DNA of 64,000 nucleotides from assembly GCA_000507305.1 (NCBI GenBank), contig DF239026.1, forward strand, positions 249,571 to 313,570, in the 5' to 3' direction. The position numbers and the translations under genes are program-made. The notes beneath the pieces are model-generated. The model worked only from the letters and a program-made list of their open reading frames with translations, searched no databases and had not been told where the DNA came from. Positions within the stretch are counted from its first letter, which is position 1. Every line of letters begins with the position of its first letter. Source of the DNA: Breviolum minutum Mf 1.05b.01 (taxonomy: Eukaryota; Sar; Dinophyceae; Suessiales; Symbiodiniaceae). This document shows positions 21,213 through 31,792 of the stretch, piece by piece.

Positions 21213-21284
21213 GTGCAACCAGAGTCAGCACCATTGATGACAGGAGCACCAGCCATGCAGGCGCCAATTCGTCACGACATTGAA
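21213..21284 (+). CDS. Pro/Ala/Met-rich exon
   Basis: The exon is 72 nt, phase 0 at both ends. It follows TTCTTCCAAG and ends before GTTGTT. It reads VQPESAPLMTGAPAMQAPIR and then HDIE. The low-complexity Pro/Ala/Met/Gln composition matches exons at 23.0, 25.37, 27.27, 49.13 and 49.45 kb, so I infer one disordered region split over many small exons. Confidence 0.6.
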
Positions 21285-21332
21285 GTTGTTGGGGTATTGT
21301 TGGTCCAGGAGTTTTGTTTGCTGATTTTTGTT

Positions 21333-21391
21333 TGTTGTGGTGGTGGTTGGTGGTGGTGGTTGTTGGTGGTGGTGGTGTTTGTTTTGTTCTA
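21333..21391. repeat. Imperfect (GGT/GTT)n microsatellite
   Basis: It is a run of GGT and GTT triplets, followed to about 21.56 kb by degenerate CTA/CTG triplets. It lies in the intron after the exon at 21.21 kb. The open frames here are repeat translations, not genes. Confidence 0.85.
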
Positions 21392-22031
21392 GTCATAGTC
21401 ATAATCTCAATATCCTTATTGTTTCTACTACTACTGCTACTGCCAGTACCGCTATTACTCGTACTGTTGCTGTTTCTATTTCTAGTTCTAGTAGTAATAT
21501 AACTATTGCTATTACTATTTCTGATGTTTCCACTGTTACTGTTACTATTATTGATACTCTTGCTGCTTTTGTTTTCGTTTTGGAAAGGAATTGTTCATCT
21601 CTACCCGCTTTAGAAGGGATTCATCCGAATGTATAGTGAAGTCACAGATGACGTCACCCAAGAAGGTTTTTGAGAAGTTCATATGGCTGCGTCTGAAAAA
21701 AGAAACCCCACAATCCACGATTTTTTTGCGAGAATGAACCAATTCCATGTGATTTTTGCGGGTGTATTTTGGGATGCTTTGCATCCCAGTAACAGTGAAA
21801 GTAAAGGTAAAATTTCCATTTAAAATATTACGTCATCCCGGTGGTCACTGTTACTGGGACGGGGTTCACCCCAACAAGCACCCAATGAGAAGACACTCCC
21901 AAAAAAGGCTTATCATCAAATTCAATTAGGTTCATCCCCAATCCACTTGAGAGGAAAATGAAAAGAAACAAAGCGTCCTGAATTCAATCGGCTTTTGAGG
22001 GGGTTCAGGTTATGCCATCCAAATGTATAGC

Positions 22032-22280
22032 TACTTGGAGGATCATCCCAGGACTTGTAAGTGGTTAATAACCATGATTGGAAAGTCTTTTAATCAGGGT
22101 TGTGGCACCCCTTCCAAATGGCCTAAAATGGCTCATAAATGACTAGGTGGTGGTGTTCAATACTTTTTATCTTCATTGTGGAAGAGATCCAATTTGACTA
22201 TTTTTCAGATGGGTTGGCTCAACCACCAACTACTGTAGATGAGGGTTACTAACTACTTCCGAATTGAGATGATCCTGCAA
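22032..22280. repeat. Family F element split by a family A copy
   Basis: The left half (ACTTGGAGGATCATCCC to CTCATAAATGA) and the right half (TACTAACTACTTCC to GAGATGATCCTGC) are parts of one F element separated by the A copy at 22143. Confidence 0.65.
22143..22232. repeat. Family A element nested in family F
   Basis: It runs from CTAGGTGGTGGTGTTCAATA to GGCTCAACCACCAACTA. The insertion into F shows that A moved after F here. Confidence 0.7.
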
Positions 22281-22499
22281 TGGCACATTCTGAACGCTTC
22301 AAGGCCGCTGCGGCCCCCATCTCTTCGGTCCGCTCCTGTGCCGCTGCACCGGTGACTGACTGGAAAAGCCGAAAACCCTGGGGCACCAAACCTGGGTTCT
22401 TAGGTTCTTAACCACTTTAGTCAGGATTTTTGCGCCAACTTTAGTAGGGATTTTTGAGAGATTTTGTAGGCAATGACTTGTGTTCATTTTTCTGGTGAT

Positions 22500-22605
22500 T
22501 GTTTTACGGATTCGATTCTACCATGGGGATTCATCACCGTGAAAAACCACCATTTGGAAAATATTTTATTATTTTTTCCAACCACCTTGAGCAAATCTAA
22601 GCTTG
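22500..22605. repeat. Family E repeat copy
   Basis: It carries GATTCTACCATGGGGATTC, ACCACCATTTGGAAAATA and TTTTTTCCAACCACC. Confidence 0.6.
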
Positions 22606-22984
22606 TATAGGGGTTTCACACGGCGACACATCCACATTGGATTTACTAATTTCCTGGCGGCTGTTATATCTATGAATGTAGCACTATGAAAGAGTGGATG
22701 ACCATTTTGGAAACAACTGTTGCCATGTTGTCACTAAATTTCAATCGATCCAAGACTCGCAAGAGTATAAGAATCAAGTCCATGTTTACCCGTCCCCGAA
22801 ATATCACGCAGATCTTGAGTTTACAGCAATTCCTGGGGTGTTATTTTTCAACACATGTACCTCAAGGTCAAAATAGATGGGCACAGATACCAAAAGGTAG
22901 ATTAGCAAAGCATCCTCTTTATAAACCCAATACGTAAAGGACCTGTGCCATCTACTCTTTCAAATTACATCTAACTTCACTCAG

Positions 22985-23140
22985 AAAGTTGCTGAACGTT
23001 TTGCATGTTTCGAAGGGAGCAACGATTTTGCCATCGCCAAGGTGACCTCCATGTCTGGTGCCTCCCCCGTGTACACGCAGCAAATGCAACCAGCGGCGCC
23101 TGTTGGCTCCATGATGTATGCGCCGGCGCCGGTGAACTAT
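22985..23140 (+). CDS. Exon with helix and Pro/Ala/Met/Gln tail
   Basis: The exon is 156 nt, phase 0, after the acceptor CTTCACTCAG and before GTGGGG. The first half reads KVAERFACFEGSNDFAIAKV and the second half is low complexity (QQMQPAAPVGSMMYAPAPVN). The first half has the look of the end of a folded domain, and the second matches the disordered exons nearby. GC is markedly higher than the flanks. An alternative donor lies 9 bp earlier (CCG/GTGAAC). Confidence 0.65.
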
Positions 23141-23530
23141 GTGGGGGAATGCCCAAAAGGGAAAAAAGTGGGAAAAAGTGGGGATGAAATCCTACCCAGA
23201 AAATATAGGGATTATTTAATATAGGGATTATATTGATTATATAGGGATCATCCCCCCCAATTTTTGAAACACCAACTTGGAAGAGTAATCAAAACCTATG
23301 GTAAATCCCTGGGTTCATCTTGAACCGCAGGATCTGACTTTAAAAGGGTTACCATCTTATCACGTGTCACCCACGTCACCCCATTTGACACCTACAAAAA
23401 TGGGGGGGACGTAGGTTACTCTCGTAATGAATTAGGGGGTGTTAGGTGCAAATGCCTCGATGTGCTCACATGAATGCACCTTCCATGCCAGCAACTGAGG
23501 GGACCAACACCCAACACCCTCGCCATGATT

Positions 23531-23697
23531 CTCTTGACCAATCGTGTCTATATAGTTGTTTCTTTCTATTATAGGGGGGTTCTACGAAGCTACTGTTGAT
23601 GGGAGAAATCCTGTACCAGCTGATTTGGTAGTTTTTCTCATTATTTACTTAAGGTTTTATAAGTGCCAGGTGGTGCATTTTTTCTTCCAACAGTATT
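23531..23697 (-). repeat. Family G element plus shared flank, inverted
   Basis: On the - strand this matches 12001-12170: G ends TACTGTTGGAAGAAAAAA and CTCCCATCAACAGTAG, then CTTCGTAGAACCCCCC and GACACGATTGGTCAAGAGA. The match extends about 75 bp beyond the G end, so either G is longer than its inner arms suggest or a G copy with flank was duplicated. Confidence 0.75.
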
Positions 23698-23905
23698 TCA
23701 TGAGCATGTGAAATTGTGTTTTGCGTTTCAATCCCGCGTGCATTTCCAACCAGTCTGACAAAAAGTAGAAATCTTAGGGTTCTGCAAACTCGTGAAAATA
23801 CACCATAGCACAGGAAGTATTTAGATATTGAACTAATAAACCTGCCGTTTCAGTCATTGCGATTACCAAAAGAGAATGGTTTATTACTACCTTTGACTAG
23901 TAGGT

Positions 23906-24214
23906 ATGGCTAATAGTTCATCAACAAACTCCACAAGTAGCACGAAACAAGACCTCATTGAGTTTCTATCTCATTACTCTTTGACCTTGGTCGCCAAGAA
24001 GGAACCTGTTAGGAACGGAACTTCACATGGAGGCATGCTGTTAGTGCAGGCAGATGAACACGCGGCTTTAGCTCTCCTGGCCTTGGATGAATCATCAGTT
24101 TCCTCGAGGAAGATTCGTGTCAAGATTATTTCTTTGACTCCAGGTGATGCTGTTTCATCCTTTGCCTCTGACAAAGGTATGACCCTTATTGGGACTGGCT
24201 CTGTCTCTTCTTGA
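23906..24214 (+). CDS. Unassigned 102-codon open frame
   Basis: It starts ATGGCTAATAGTTCATCAAC and reads MANSSSTNSTSSTKQDLIEF, with GMLLVQADEHAALALLALDE later, ending GTGSVSS at a TGA. A Ser/Thr-rich head and a regular amphipathic middle give it protein character, and it stands alone without splice sites. The downstream tandem repeat could be its 3' UTR. No family is recognised. The best alternatives are a small host gene or the gag-like remnant of another retroelement. Confidence 0.45.
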   Translation: MANSSSTNSTSSTKQDLIEFLSHYSLTLVAKKEPVRNGTSHGGMLLVQADEHAALALLALDESSVSSRKIRVKIISLTPGDAVSSFASDKGMTLIGTGSVSS

Positions 24215-24227
24215 TGGCTGGTGAAGT

Positions 24228-24780
24228 TGCTTTCGGACCATTCTGTCTCATCTAGACTGCAACTTGAGCTTTGTATGACTCTTGTCAATTACGCTGCCGT
24301 CAAAATATTCCTTTTACTCATTTGCTTAGTTTGGATCTGAGTAAACTGGTTTTGAACAGATCTCGGTTGACCTTGCTTTTGTGGGAGTTGGCTTCGCCTG
24401 CCCGGAAACGGGGCTCTTTGCATTGCAGGTTTTCCTGTTTTCGCCGATCTTATTACACTAGTTACTCGCGTGATTGAACGGGTCTTTATGCTTTGCGGAA
24501 CTTTTGCTTTCGAGCCACTCTGCTTCATGTAGACTGCATTAGGGTTTTGAAATGCGATGTCGCTGCCATTACACCTCCGCTTAGCTTGACTTTGTTTGTC
24601 ATTGCTTTCCTTTCCTACGGCTTGCGTCCTTTGAATTGCCTTAAACTTGGCGCTGCCTGCCCAGAAACCGGGGTTTAATGGCTCTTTTTGTATTGTTGCT
24701 TGTACAGTGTATAGTATACGTGACTTCTCTGGCTGTTTTGTATGAATTTGGCCCTGCCTGCCCGGAAACGGGGGTTCTAC
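24228..24780 (+). repeat. Degenerate tandem repeat with GAAA-loop hairpins
   Basis: Two units of about 260-277 bp align (TTGCTTTCGGACCATTCTGT with TTGCTTTCGAGCCACTCTGC, then shared GCTTAG and GGAGTTGGC / AACTTGGCG parts). Each unit ends in CCTGCCCGGAAACGGGG or a variant, at 24397 and 24656, and a third copy stands at 24757. CCCG-GAAA-CGGG can fold into a short stem with a GNRA tetraloop; the second copy is imperfect. Confidence 0.6.
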
Positions 24781-25369
24781 ACGTAAGCCTTTTCTTTTAC
24801 CTATCGTTTTGTACAGGTCTTCACGTCAACAAACCATAGTCACATTATACAACTGTCATGGTTGTGGGTGAGTTGACGTACTCGTATATAGTATATACCC
24901 ATAAGATCAAAATGTATGGTATATTTACCTACATTTAGTGGTTCTTGGTATGGTAAATAAGCCAGTGGGATTTTCAGGGACCCCCCCAAGGACATGGGAC
25001 CCCTTGGGCCCCATACTAGGGACCCCAATGCCACTCCCAGTTTCGAATCCCTAAAAGAAGCTCCTATGGGTTCCGCTTACCATAACCCATAGGATCCATG
25101 TATGGTATATTTACTCGTTTTACCATACAAATCAAGCAAATGCAGGTAAATTTACCATACACGGATCCTATGGGTAAGGGTGCCGCCATGTGCTTGGAAT
25201 TCCCTGGAATCACCTTTGAATTAGGGATGATAACCCATAACTACCCACTATATAGAACTTATTTGAAGATTTCCCCATAGAATTACACCCACGTGGGGGA
25301 CCGGGGTATATCCAACTATCCCCTAAAAAATTCGTAGGTAAACAAAACAAGTCCCATTGATCCAGCAAG

Positions 25370-25423
25370 ATTGCTGAGGTCCAGGCGGCTCCTATGGCGA
25401 CAGGTGGCCAGGAGTCCATGGGG
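25370..25423 (+). CDS. Ala/Gln/Met-rich mini-exon
   Basis: The exon is 54 nt, phase 0, between CCAGCAAG and the donor GTATAG. It reads IAEVQAAPMATGGQESMG. The composition matches the other disordered exons of the presumed RRM gene. Confidence 0.55.
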
Positions 25424-25460
25424 GTATAGATGTTTGGGGGTCAAAAAGTCGTGCATATTT

Positions 25461-25573
25461 ATATGGGTGTTTCCAAAAATAGGGGTACCCCAAAATGGAT
25501 GGTTTATACTGGAAAGCCCTATTAAGATGGATGATTTGGGGGGAAAACCCACTATTTTCGGAAACATCCATAT
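25461..25573. repeat. Family B element
   Basis: It runs from ATATGGGTGTTTCCAAAAAT to ATTTTCGGAAACATCCATAT, with GGGGTACCCC just inside the left end. It abuts the family A copy that begins at the next base. Confidence 0.8.
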
Positions 25574-25672
25574 CTAGGTGGTGGTTTCAAATATGTTTTA
25601 TGTTCACCCCTACCTGGGGAAGATTCCCAATTTGACGAGCATATTTTTCAAAGGGGTTGAAACCACCAACCA
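25574..25672. repeat. Family A element
   Basis: It runs from CTAGGTGGTGGTTTCAAATA to GGGGTTGAAACCACCAACCAG, then an (AT)n run. Confidence 0.75.
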
Positions 25673-25673
25673 G

Positions 25674-25770
25674 ATATATATATATATATATATTTATATA
25701 TTGTAGGGAGATATATGTGGGGATATTTGTAGGACATATTTATATTTAAATATATATATATATAAATATA
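25674..25770. repeat. (AT)n-rich microsatellite
   Basis: AT runs at 25674-25695 and 25745-25765 are separated by a short unique stretch. Confidence 0.8.
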
Positions 25771-25966
25771 CATATATACATGTTTTTGACTTCAGAAGCC
25801 ATATTTCCCAAGGGTGTAAAACATCTTTGATAGATCCACCAAGTCTCAACCCCCCTCCAACTACACCCCGGAAGATGAACGGCTGGTTCACCTGAGAATA
25901 CATCCCGTTCGAAAAGGAAAATCATCTTCCAAACAAACCATCATTTTCAGGTTCTATGTGTTTTTT

Positions 25967-26218
25967 CTAGGTGCTGGTTTCAAATATATTTGTTTTTTCA
26001 CCCCGAAAATTGGGGAAGATTCCCATTTTCACTACCCTCCAGGGAACTAACATATCCCCCAAAAATGGCATTTTGAGGATGATTTTCCTTTTCCCAAGGT
26101 GGGATATGTTAATTTTGAGAGGCGTAGTGTTTTTGATACCAATTTCCATCTTCCAAATCGTTGCCTTCCAAATTTGAGAGGGTACTATTTTTCAGATGGG
26201 TTGGAACCCACCAACCAG
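25967..26218 (+). repeat. Family A element interrupted by family C, before EF-hand exon
   Basis: The left A arm (CTAGGTGCTGGTTTCAAATA) and A centre end at about 26032. A family C element fills 26033-26126, and the A right arm (TTTTTCAGATGGGTTGG to CCCACCAACCAG) ends at 26218. That terminal AG is exactly the acceptor of the next exon. Between C and the right arm lies a block (GATACCAATTTCCATCTTCC) also found after the C copy at 41.8 kb. Confidence 0.65.
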
Positions 26219-26302
26219 GACCTCTTTTCTCAGCTGGACAGCAACGGCGACGGTGTGTTGACACCTGCAGAGCTGATGGCCATGCAGGCGGACCGGCCCT
26301 GA
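26219..26302 (+). CDS. EF-hand calcium-binding exon
   Basis: It opens directly after CCAACCAG and reads DLFSQLDSNGDGVLTPAELM, then AMQADRP and TGA. DSNGDGVLTPAE is a canonical 12-residue EF-hand loop (D1, N3, D5, V7, T9, E12), with LFSQL as the end of the entering helix and LMAMQ as the exiting helix. It would bind calcium. Only one hand is present; EF-hands normally work in pairs, so a partner exon is expected. The TGA may be a true stop, or the exon may end at a non-GT donor such as GG/GCCCTG. Whether it belongs to the same gene as its neighbours is unknown. Confidence 0.75.
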   Translation, partial: DLFSQLDSNGDGVLTPAELMAMQADRP

Positions 26303-26642
26303 AAAGTGGTGGGTTGGAAGACATTCGCCTTTCCTATTGGGAAGGTCTATTTTTTAGGGGCGAGCTGTTAAACTTCGGGGGTTTGATATAGGGGATGAAA
26401 TCCTACCCCATTTATATAGTGATTATTTCATAAGCCATGAAATAAGGATTCTGGCATTAACCAACGAGTATTTCATGGTTGATGTCACTGGTGGGTTTTG
26501 ATTACTCTTCCAAGTTGGTGCTTCAACCTGATTTGGTGATGTTTAAGGCGGAAATTCATTACAATTCCTTGGTGAGTTGTGTCCTAAATGAAGCAACTTT
26601 GGAGCCTCCTGCACCAACTCAGAAAAGAGTAGCAACTTGATT

Positions 26643-26750
26643 TGGTCAAATTATCTTCGCGACCTCACACGACCAAAAGCCCCAAAAGAGGAAGAGAAAT
26701 CCCTTATTTCATGGAAATCTAGGTTGGTGAAATTTTCTAATTTGGCCAGA
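26643..26750. repeat. Family H element, divergent subtype
   Basis: It runs from TGGTCAAATTATCTTCGCGA to TTTCTAATTTGGCCAGA and shares CGACCTCAC and ATCTAGGTTGRTGAAATTTT with the copy at 46.0 kb. Confidence 0.6.
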
Positions 26751-27267
26751 ATCATCAAACTGCAATGGTGACAAGAAGGGCGATTTTTTGCAGCAATCAT
26801 TTGGAAAGGATGCGACTGCTAGGGGTGATGTATACGGCAAACATTTTCATGTTGGGTGACAAATTTTCATTGCAAACTCTTTTTTGGGGCAGCCAATAAA
26901 AAATCCACCATAAGGAAAACCATTTGCTCGACTTTGGTTGATGAAAAGTTCCCTTTTCGGAAATGAATTCAGCAACATATGTGCTGGTGTCTAAAAATCC
27001 ACTGGTTCCCTATGGTAGGGGATGGTCATAGGGGTTTATTTATCCATTATCCCATTAAGGGTGAGATGACTATCCGCAATATAAGCAGCTTAGACCGTGG
27101 CTCACAAAAGTAACATGTGCATGATTTCTGTGATTTGGCACCACAAACAACCTGGGTAAACTGCTGAAATGATTGAACCGTTTTTTTGGGGGGAAGGCAA
27201 AACCCAATGAGGATTCAGGGAGCACCTTGCGATTGCATGACCATTTTGGTAAACGTTTCAACGCCAG

Positions 27268-27312
27268 GGCATGCGACCAATGCCTGCAGTGCCTGCAGGC
27301 CCATCCGTTGTT
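27268..27312 (+). CDS. Pro/Met/Ala-rich mini-exon
   Basis: After the acceptor CAACGCCAG it reads GMRPMPAVPAGPSVV; a donor GTTGAG lies just before the last codons given. Composition links it to the disordered exons at 21.2-25.4 and 49 kb. Confidence 0.45.
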
Positions 27313-28223
27313 GAGTGTTGACTCCGCTGCGGGTAATTGATGGGTAAATCTAGACACCACCTGCGACAGCCAATGATGGAATTCGTTGGATGATTTGTAT
27401 GTTTACTTAAGCTGTTGGGGATATATGTTTTTCTATTGGGTGAGTAGGACAAAAATCAAGTTGAAACAACTTGTATTTCAGGGCTCAACATGTAAATGTT
27501 GAGGTGTCCAGGCCTGAATCATATGTTTGACTTTATTTCTAAATCACCAACAAAACGTATGTTCAAAACGTCCAAGGCATGAATCAGGATGACGAATAAT
27601 TAGTTAGACACAATACACTTTCATTACGCCAGCTGGATCAGGTTACTCTTCCCAGAATCATAGCCAACCAGTGGGAAAGAGTCATAAAATGTCTCCGAGA
27701 AGACTTTCCACAAACTCCACTGGGACCATGTTCCACCAAAAAAAACGGAAGGCGGTTCAGCCGCGAATTTTGGATGGAAAAAAGTTTGATTCCCAAAATG
27801 ATCCCAAAAATTGGACCCATATAGGTCTTGGTCTAACGGCTGAATGATTCTGCACCAGGTGGTTTCAATGATTTTTGGTGATTGTTTCCGATAAATTTTG
27901 AACAAAAAGATGGAGCCAATTGGACCTGCGCAGATGTTTTCAATTTCTGAGTAATTCAACCACCCCCTAGACATCTTCAAAAATCAACCACTTCACGTCT
28001 TATGGGCATGTTGTTCCAGATATCTCACTGCCCACCCGAATGCTTTCATGATTTAGATATGTAGAGTACCTGGAAAGCAAGTTGCCGTTAATTTCCATCA
28101 ATTTTGCCCCTATAACTAGCTACGGTTGCCTAAAAAATGGTACACTATGTTTTCCAGATAGATCATCAAACCTCGATTTCCATCCTGGGAGGAATTTGGG
28201 GGCGGGATGTTCAAATACGTGTC

Positions 28224-28352
28224 CTAGGTGGTGGTATTCCAAGATTTTTGAAGAATGTTCAGCATCAAAATTGGTGAAGATAGTTCCCCATTTTGACTTC
28301 AGCCACTGAGTTTTTTTTCGAATGAGTTCCAGAACAAAAAACCACCAACTCG
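28224..28352. repeat. Family A element, divergent
   Basis: It runs from CTAGGTGGTGGTATTCCAAG to AAAAAACCACCAACTCG and is about 30 bp longer than usual in the right half. Confidence 0.55.
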
Positions 28353-28769
28353 CGTCAGTTCTGGCGTTTTCTGAAATTTGTGTTGCATCCGTATCCACCA
28401 AAAACATGGAAGATTCTTCACCGACGTTCATCCCACTTGGAGAGGCTTTACTCAAGTACCTCAATAAGGCAGGGCAATTCTCGTTTCAAGCCATGGGGCG
28501 TGGTTGAAAAAAAGCACAACTGGCAGGGATGATCAGAAGTAGCCGTATTTGGGGAGGGATCAAACAAGCAGCAAATCTATGATAGTTTTCCCTTAACGGT
28601 GCATTGTTTGGGTTGGTGTCATATTATGAACACTGACATTGTGTTTGAATAAAGTTGTTGGAAATTGCACTACAAGTACTTTTTAAACAAATGAACTTCC
28701 TGAACCTCGACACTCCTTTTTTTTGGGTGACGTCGTTGGACACTTTGGTCCCCTTTGATGAAACCCTTT

Positions 28770-28847
28770 CTAGGTAGTGGTTTCAAATACCCCTACCTGG
28801 AAAGATGATCCAATTTGACTAATAATTGGGTTGAAACCACCAACTAG
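28770..28847. repeat. Family A element, 78-bp short form
   Basis: It runs from CTAGGTAGTGGTTTCAAATA to GGGTTGAAACCACCAACTAG. Parts of both halves are deleted but the ends are intact. Confidence 0.75.
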
Positions 28848-29947
28848 CTTTGGATGTTGGGGATGAAACAAAAGTCCAGTCGAAGCTTTTTTGGTTTCAA
28901 ACCTGTTGAATGTTGAATGATGACATGTCATCAAAATGAAGAGAAAAAAACAAGTCAATGTTAAAGAGAAGATCTATTAGAAGTCAGAACCCCTATAGCT
29001 CTCTCTATATGGGGAAAAACAAACCATCCGTTTTCCATCCAGTTTTTAGGTGTAGCCTCATGGCATAATGCTTGATTCATCAATCCAAACAGGGTCTTCT
29101 CCCCTTTGGGGACGGACAGTTGGTGACATACTGTTGATGGTGAAGAGAGATCCTGATTTGATTTGACAAGTTCACAAAATCTTCAAACGGCCTTTTTGGT
29201 GCTTTTTTTCTTGAGCTAGACGAAAAAAGTTTCTGACCTGATTATTGTTAACCTTTTCTTGTTGATGAATCTTTAGATATGATGAATTTTCACTGTCCCG
29301 GATGAAACTTTCACATCATCATTGGCCTCCATCATCACATCATTCTGGAAAAGTTGTGCCCGGAGGTTTCGCTCAGATGAAATCCAGCAAGCTAATAACA
29401 TAGCTGAAACGGACAAAATGAATGCAGATCTATGCCCCATCGAAAACGTTTGGGAATATCATTGCCATTCGTTAATTTATGAGCTAACTTATAGATGTTA
29501 AGATAGATGAAGCTAACACAAATATTTGGAAACCCAAGCATCCGCTATTTAAAGTGGTGATTTTCCAGGCAGTCAGACCATAGGAAAACCCACAAGGAGA
29601 CTGAGCAGATATTTCTGAAGAAGAGTAGTCTGGAATGTAAAAATTGCATTGTTAGGCTAGAAGCCTGTGTTTTACAAGCATCAGGTATTTTAACGTACGT
29701 ATTACAGACAGATTCTGAAAATTATTTGCCAGGGATAGGCTTATCACGATGTCATTTCTGACAAAAAATACCCCTTACTGTGATACGACCCTAAATTGAA
29801 AGGATCGTGTTTGAGGTAGCCATTTTCTGCTCCACCGATGATGAAGGTAAAAGCAGTAAACCAAGTATTCAGAAGCATCAGAAGATGAGAATTCTTGAGG
29901 CTAACTTCCAAGCATAGGTCGTCATTTTCCATGTGGTTCTTTGTCAT

Positions 29948-30052
29948 TACTCCTTGGAAAACTAACGAATGTCCCCTGAAAATCAATGGTTGGAAGATGT
30001 ATTTCCTATTGAAATAATCCCTTTTTGGGGAGGATATGTTTTCGGGGGGTTT
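29948..30052. repeat. Family D element
   Basis: It begins TACTCCTTGGAAAACTAACG, with AATGTCCCCTGAAAATCAAT and GGTTGGAAGATGTATTTCC inside, as in the copies at 35.9 and 48.3 kb. The right arm is damaged. Confidence 0.65.
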
Positions 30053-30211
30053 ACCTTGTCTTGGCAGGAAGCTTTTGGTACCCCTTTTTTGCGCGCCGTT
30101 GGAGAGGCGAATCTTGTGACAGGACTTTTGTGACGAGTAGACGACACTGGTCGAAAGCGATTTAGCACCTGGTGCCCAACATGACGAATGATTGAAATCC
30201 AATTGAAATTG

Positions 30212-30326
30212 TCTGGGCAAATTATAACGACCTCAGCCGAGGTCACCTTAAATGCTGGTTTAGTAGGGGAATCCCCCCAAAAATCCCCTTAATTCAGGTT
30301 TTAGGAATTATACTAATTTGCCCAGA
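30212..30326. repeat. Family H element, type copy
   Basis: TCTGGGCAAATTATAACGAC at the left and TTATACTAATTTGCCCAGA at the right give about 14 bp of inverted ends. Confidence 0.75.
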
Positions 30327-30959
30327 ATTGTTGCTGGTTGTCCTTGCAATGCCTATGAATTGGAAGTCTTCATATCTTTTCAATTACAAAAAATCTGCAA
30401 TCCGCATGTGTAAAAGATGAGGATTTTTGCAAACCTGTCTCCAATTTACGGAGCAAAATCAGAATGTTTGGTTTGAAAAGCAAGTCAATCAAGGCACCTG
30501 ACGGTCCTGACGTTTGTCGTAAGCTACGGGAAACCCACCACTCATAATACAAACACGTTGGCAACAGATCTTTGGTTTTGGGGGAGTTCCAAGCCCTTCC
30601 GACATGGTGTTTTCTCTGAAACTTTGAGAAAAGATTTGAACCCCCATTTTTAAGGTACATCCTCCAAAACTACCATGGATACCCAAAATGATGGTTTGGA
30701 AAAGGTGGGCTCCTTGAAAATATTGCCATTCTTTGGTATCTATTTCTGGGGTGTATTCGAAACCCATGCAAAAAAAGCCTGTGATTCGAAACCAATGCAA
30801 ATCATTCACCCCCAAAAAAATCCCTCCGTCTTTAGAAAATAACACGGTATGATATGTATGAGTCCTGGCATCCACGAACAGCCCCACTCCCGTTGACGAC
30901 GGGGCGAGGAAACTCTGCACCAAACTTTTGTAAGGAAAGGTTCCAACCAGGAGAGTTTG

Positions 30960-31045
30960 GGGAAGAAGATCAACAAAACAACCAACCAACGGAAACAAAA
31001 TCAACAAAATCAACAAGCAAACAAACCAACAACCAACCATCCATC
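30960..31045. repeat. Degenerate (CAAC/CAAA)n tract
   Basis: It is a run of CAAC, CAAAA and CATC units. The complementary (GGTT)n tract stands about 1 kb downstream, so the two could pair. Confidence 0.7.
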
Positions 31046-31673
31046 CAAGTGACATGATTTGAATCCTAAAGTGTATTTTTCAAATCCATGTCTTTTGTGT
31101 TTTTTCAAAAAATTCCGGAGCTCTTAGAAAAAAGTGAAGCAAAGCTGGCGATTCATCAGTTGCAGCGATGACGGCAGATGGCAGACAACCAATGAAACAC
31201 AAAGGTTCAGACCCGGAGGGTCCAAGGGGGGAAGCAGCAACCTGAAGATGCAAGGTGGGCCCCATCACCAGCTATAAGTAGGGGGTGAAGTAACTCCACT
31301 AATTGGGGGGTGAAGTAACCCTAGTTACCCAGTTTTAAGACCATTTGAAGAGGTTATAGGGGCCCACCTTGTGGAGAAAAAGATTCCAAAGGATCCATAT
31401 GCTGGGTGTTGTCCCAAACTAAACCTTCATGGCCTGCCACTGTTACAGGGGTTTTGGAATACCCCAAGTTTGCACTTCATGTTTTACTTCTGAATCATAT
31501 GATTTTTTGTTGATGTAAACCTCTCCTGCAAAACTATTTGGGTACGTTTATTCCCTATTTTCTCAAAGCCAACCTCCGCCATTCCGGTGTCAAAAAAAGA
31601 AGAAAAAAAACGATCTGTTGCTCGCTGGCGCTGAACTGTCAAACATCCGGCGGGAAAAAGATCCCCTCAATTT

Positions 31674-31792
31674 CTAGCTGGTGGTTTTTTGCAGATGTTC
31701 TTTGTGAATCTTCACGCTGAAAACTTGGAAAATCATCCCAGTTGATGAGCCTATTTTTTTTCTAAAAAGACTTTTATTTAACCACCAACTAG
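31674..31792. repeat. Family A element, divergent
   Basis: The ends are CTAGCTGGTGGTTTTTTGC and TTTATTTAACCACCAACTAG; the centre is poorly conserved. Confidence 0.6.

Noticed and set aside
21314..21636. Open frames over the GGT/CTA triplet region
   Set aside because: They are translations of microsatellite sequence (poly-Val, poly-Leu, poly-Ser).
27624..27980. 118-codon minus-strand open frame
   Set aside because: Aromatic-rich but without start context, splice sites or similarity; the + strand is equally uninformative, so chance is the simpler reading.
30489..31055. 188-codon minus-strand open frame
   Set aside because: It overlaps the CAAC repeat tract, has no splice or start support, and its composition is that of low-complexity sequence.
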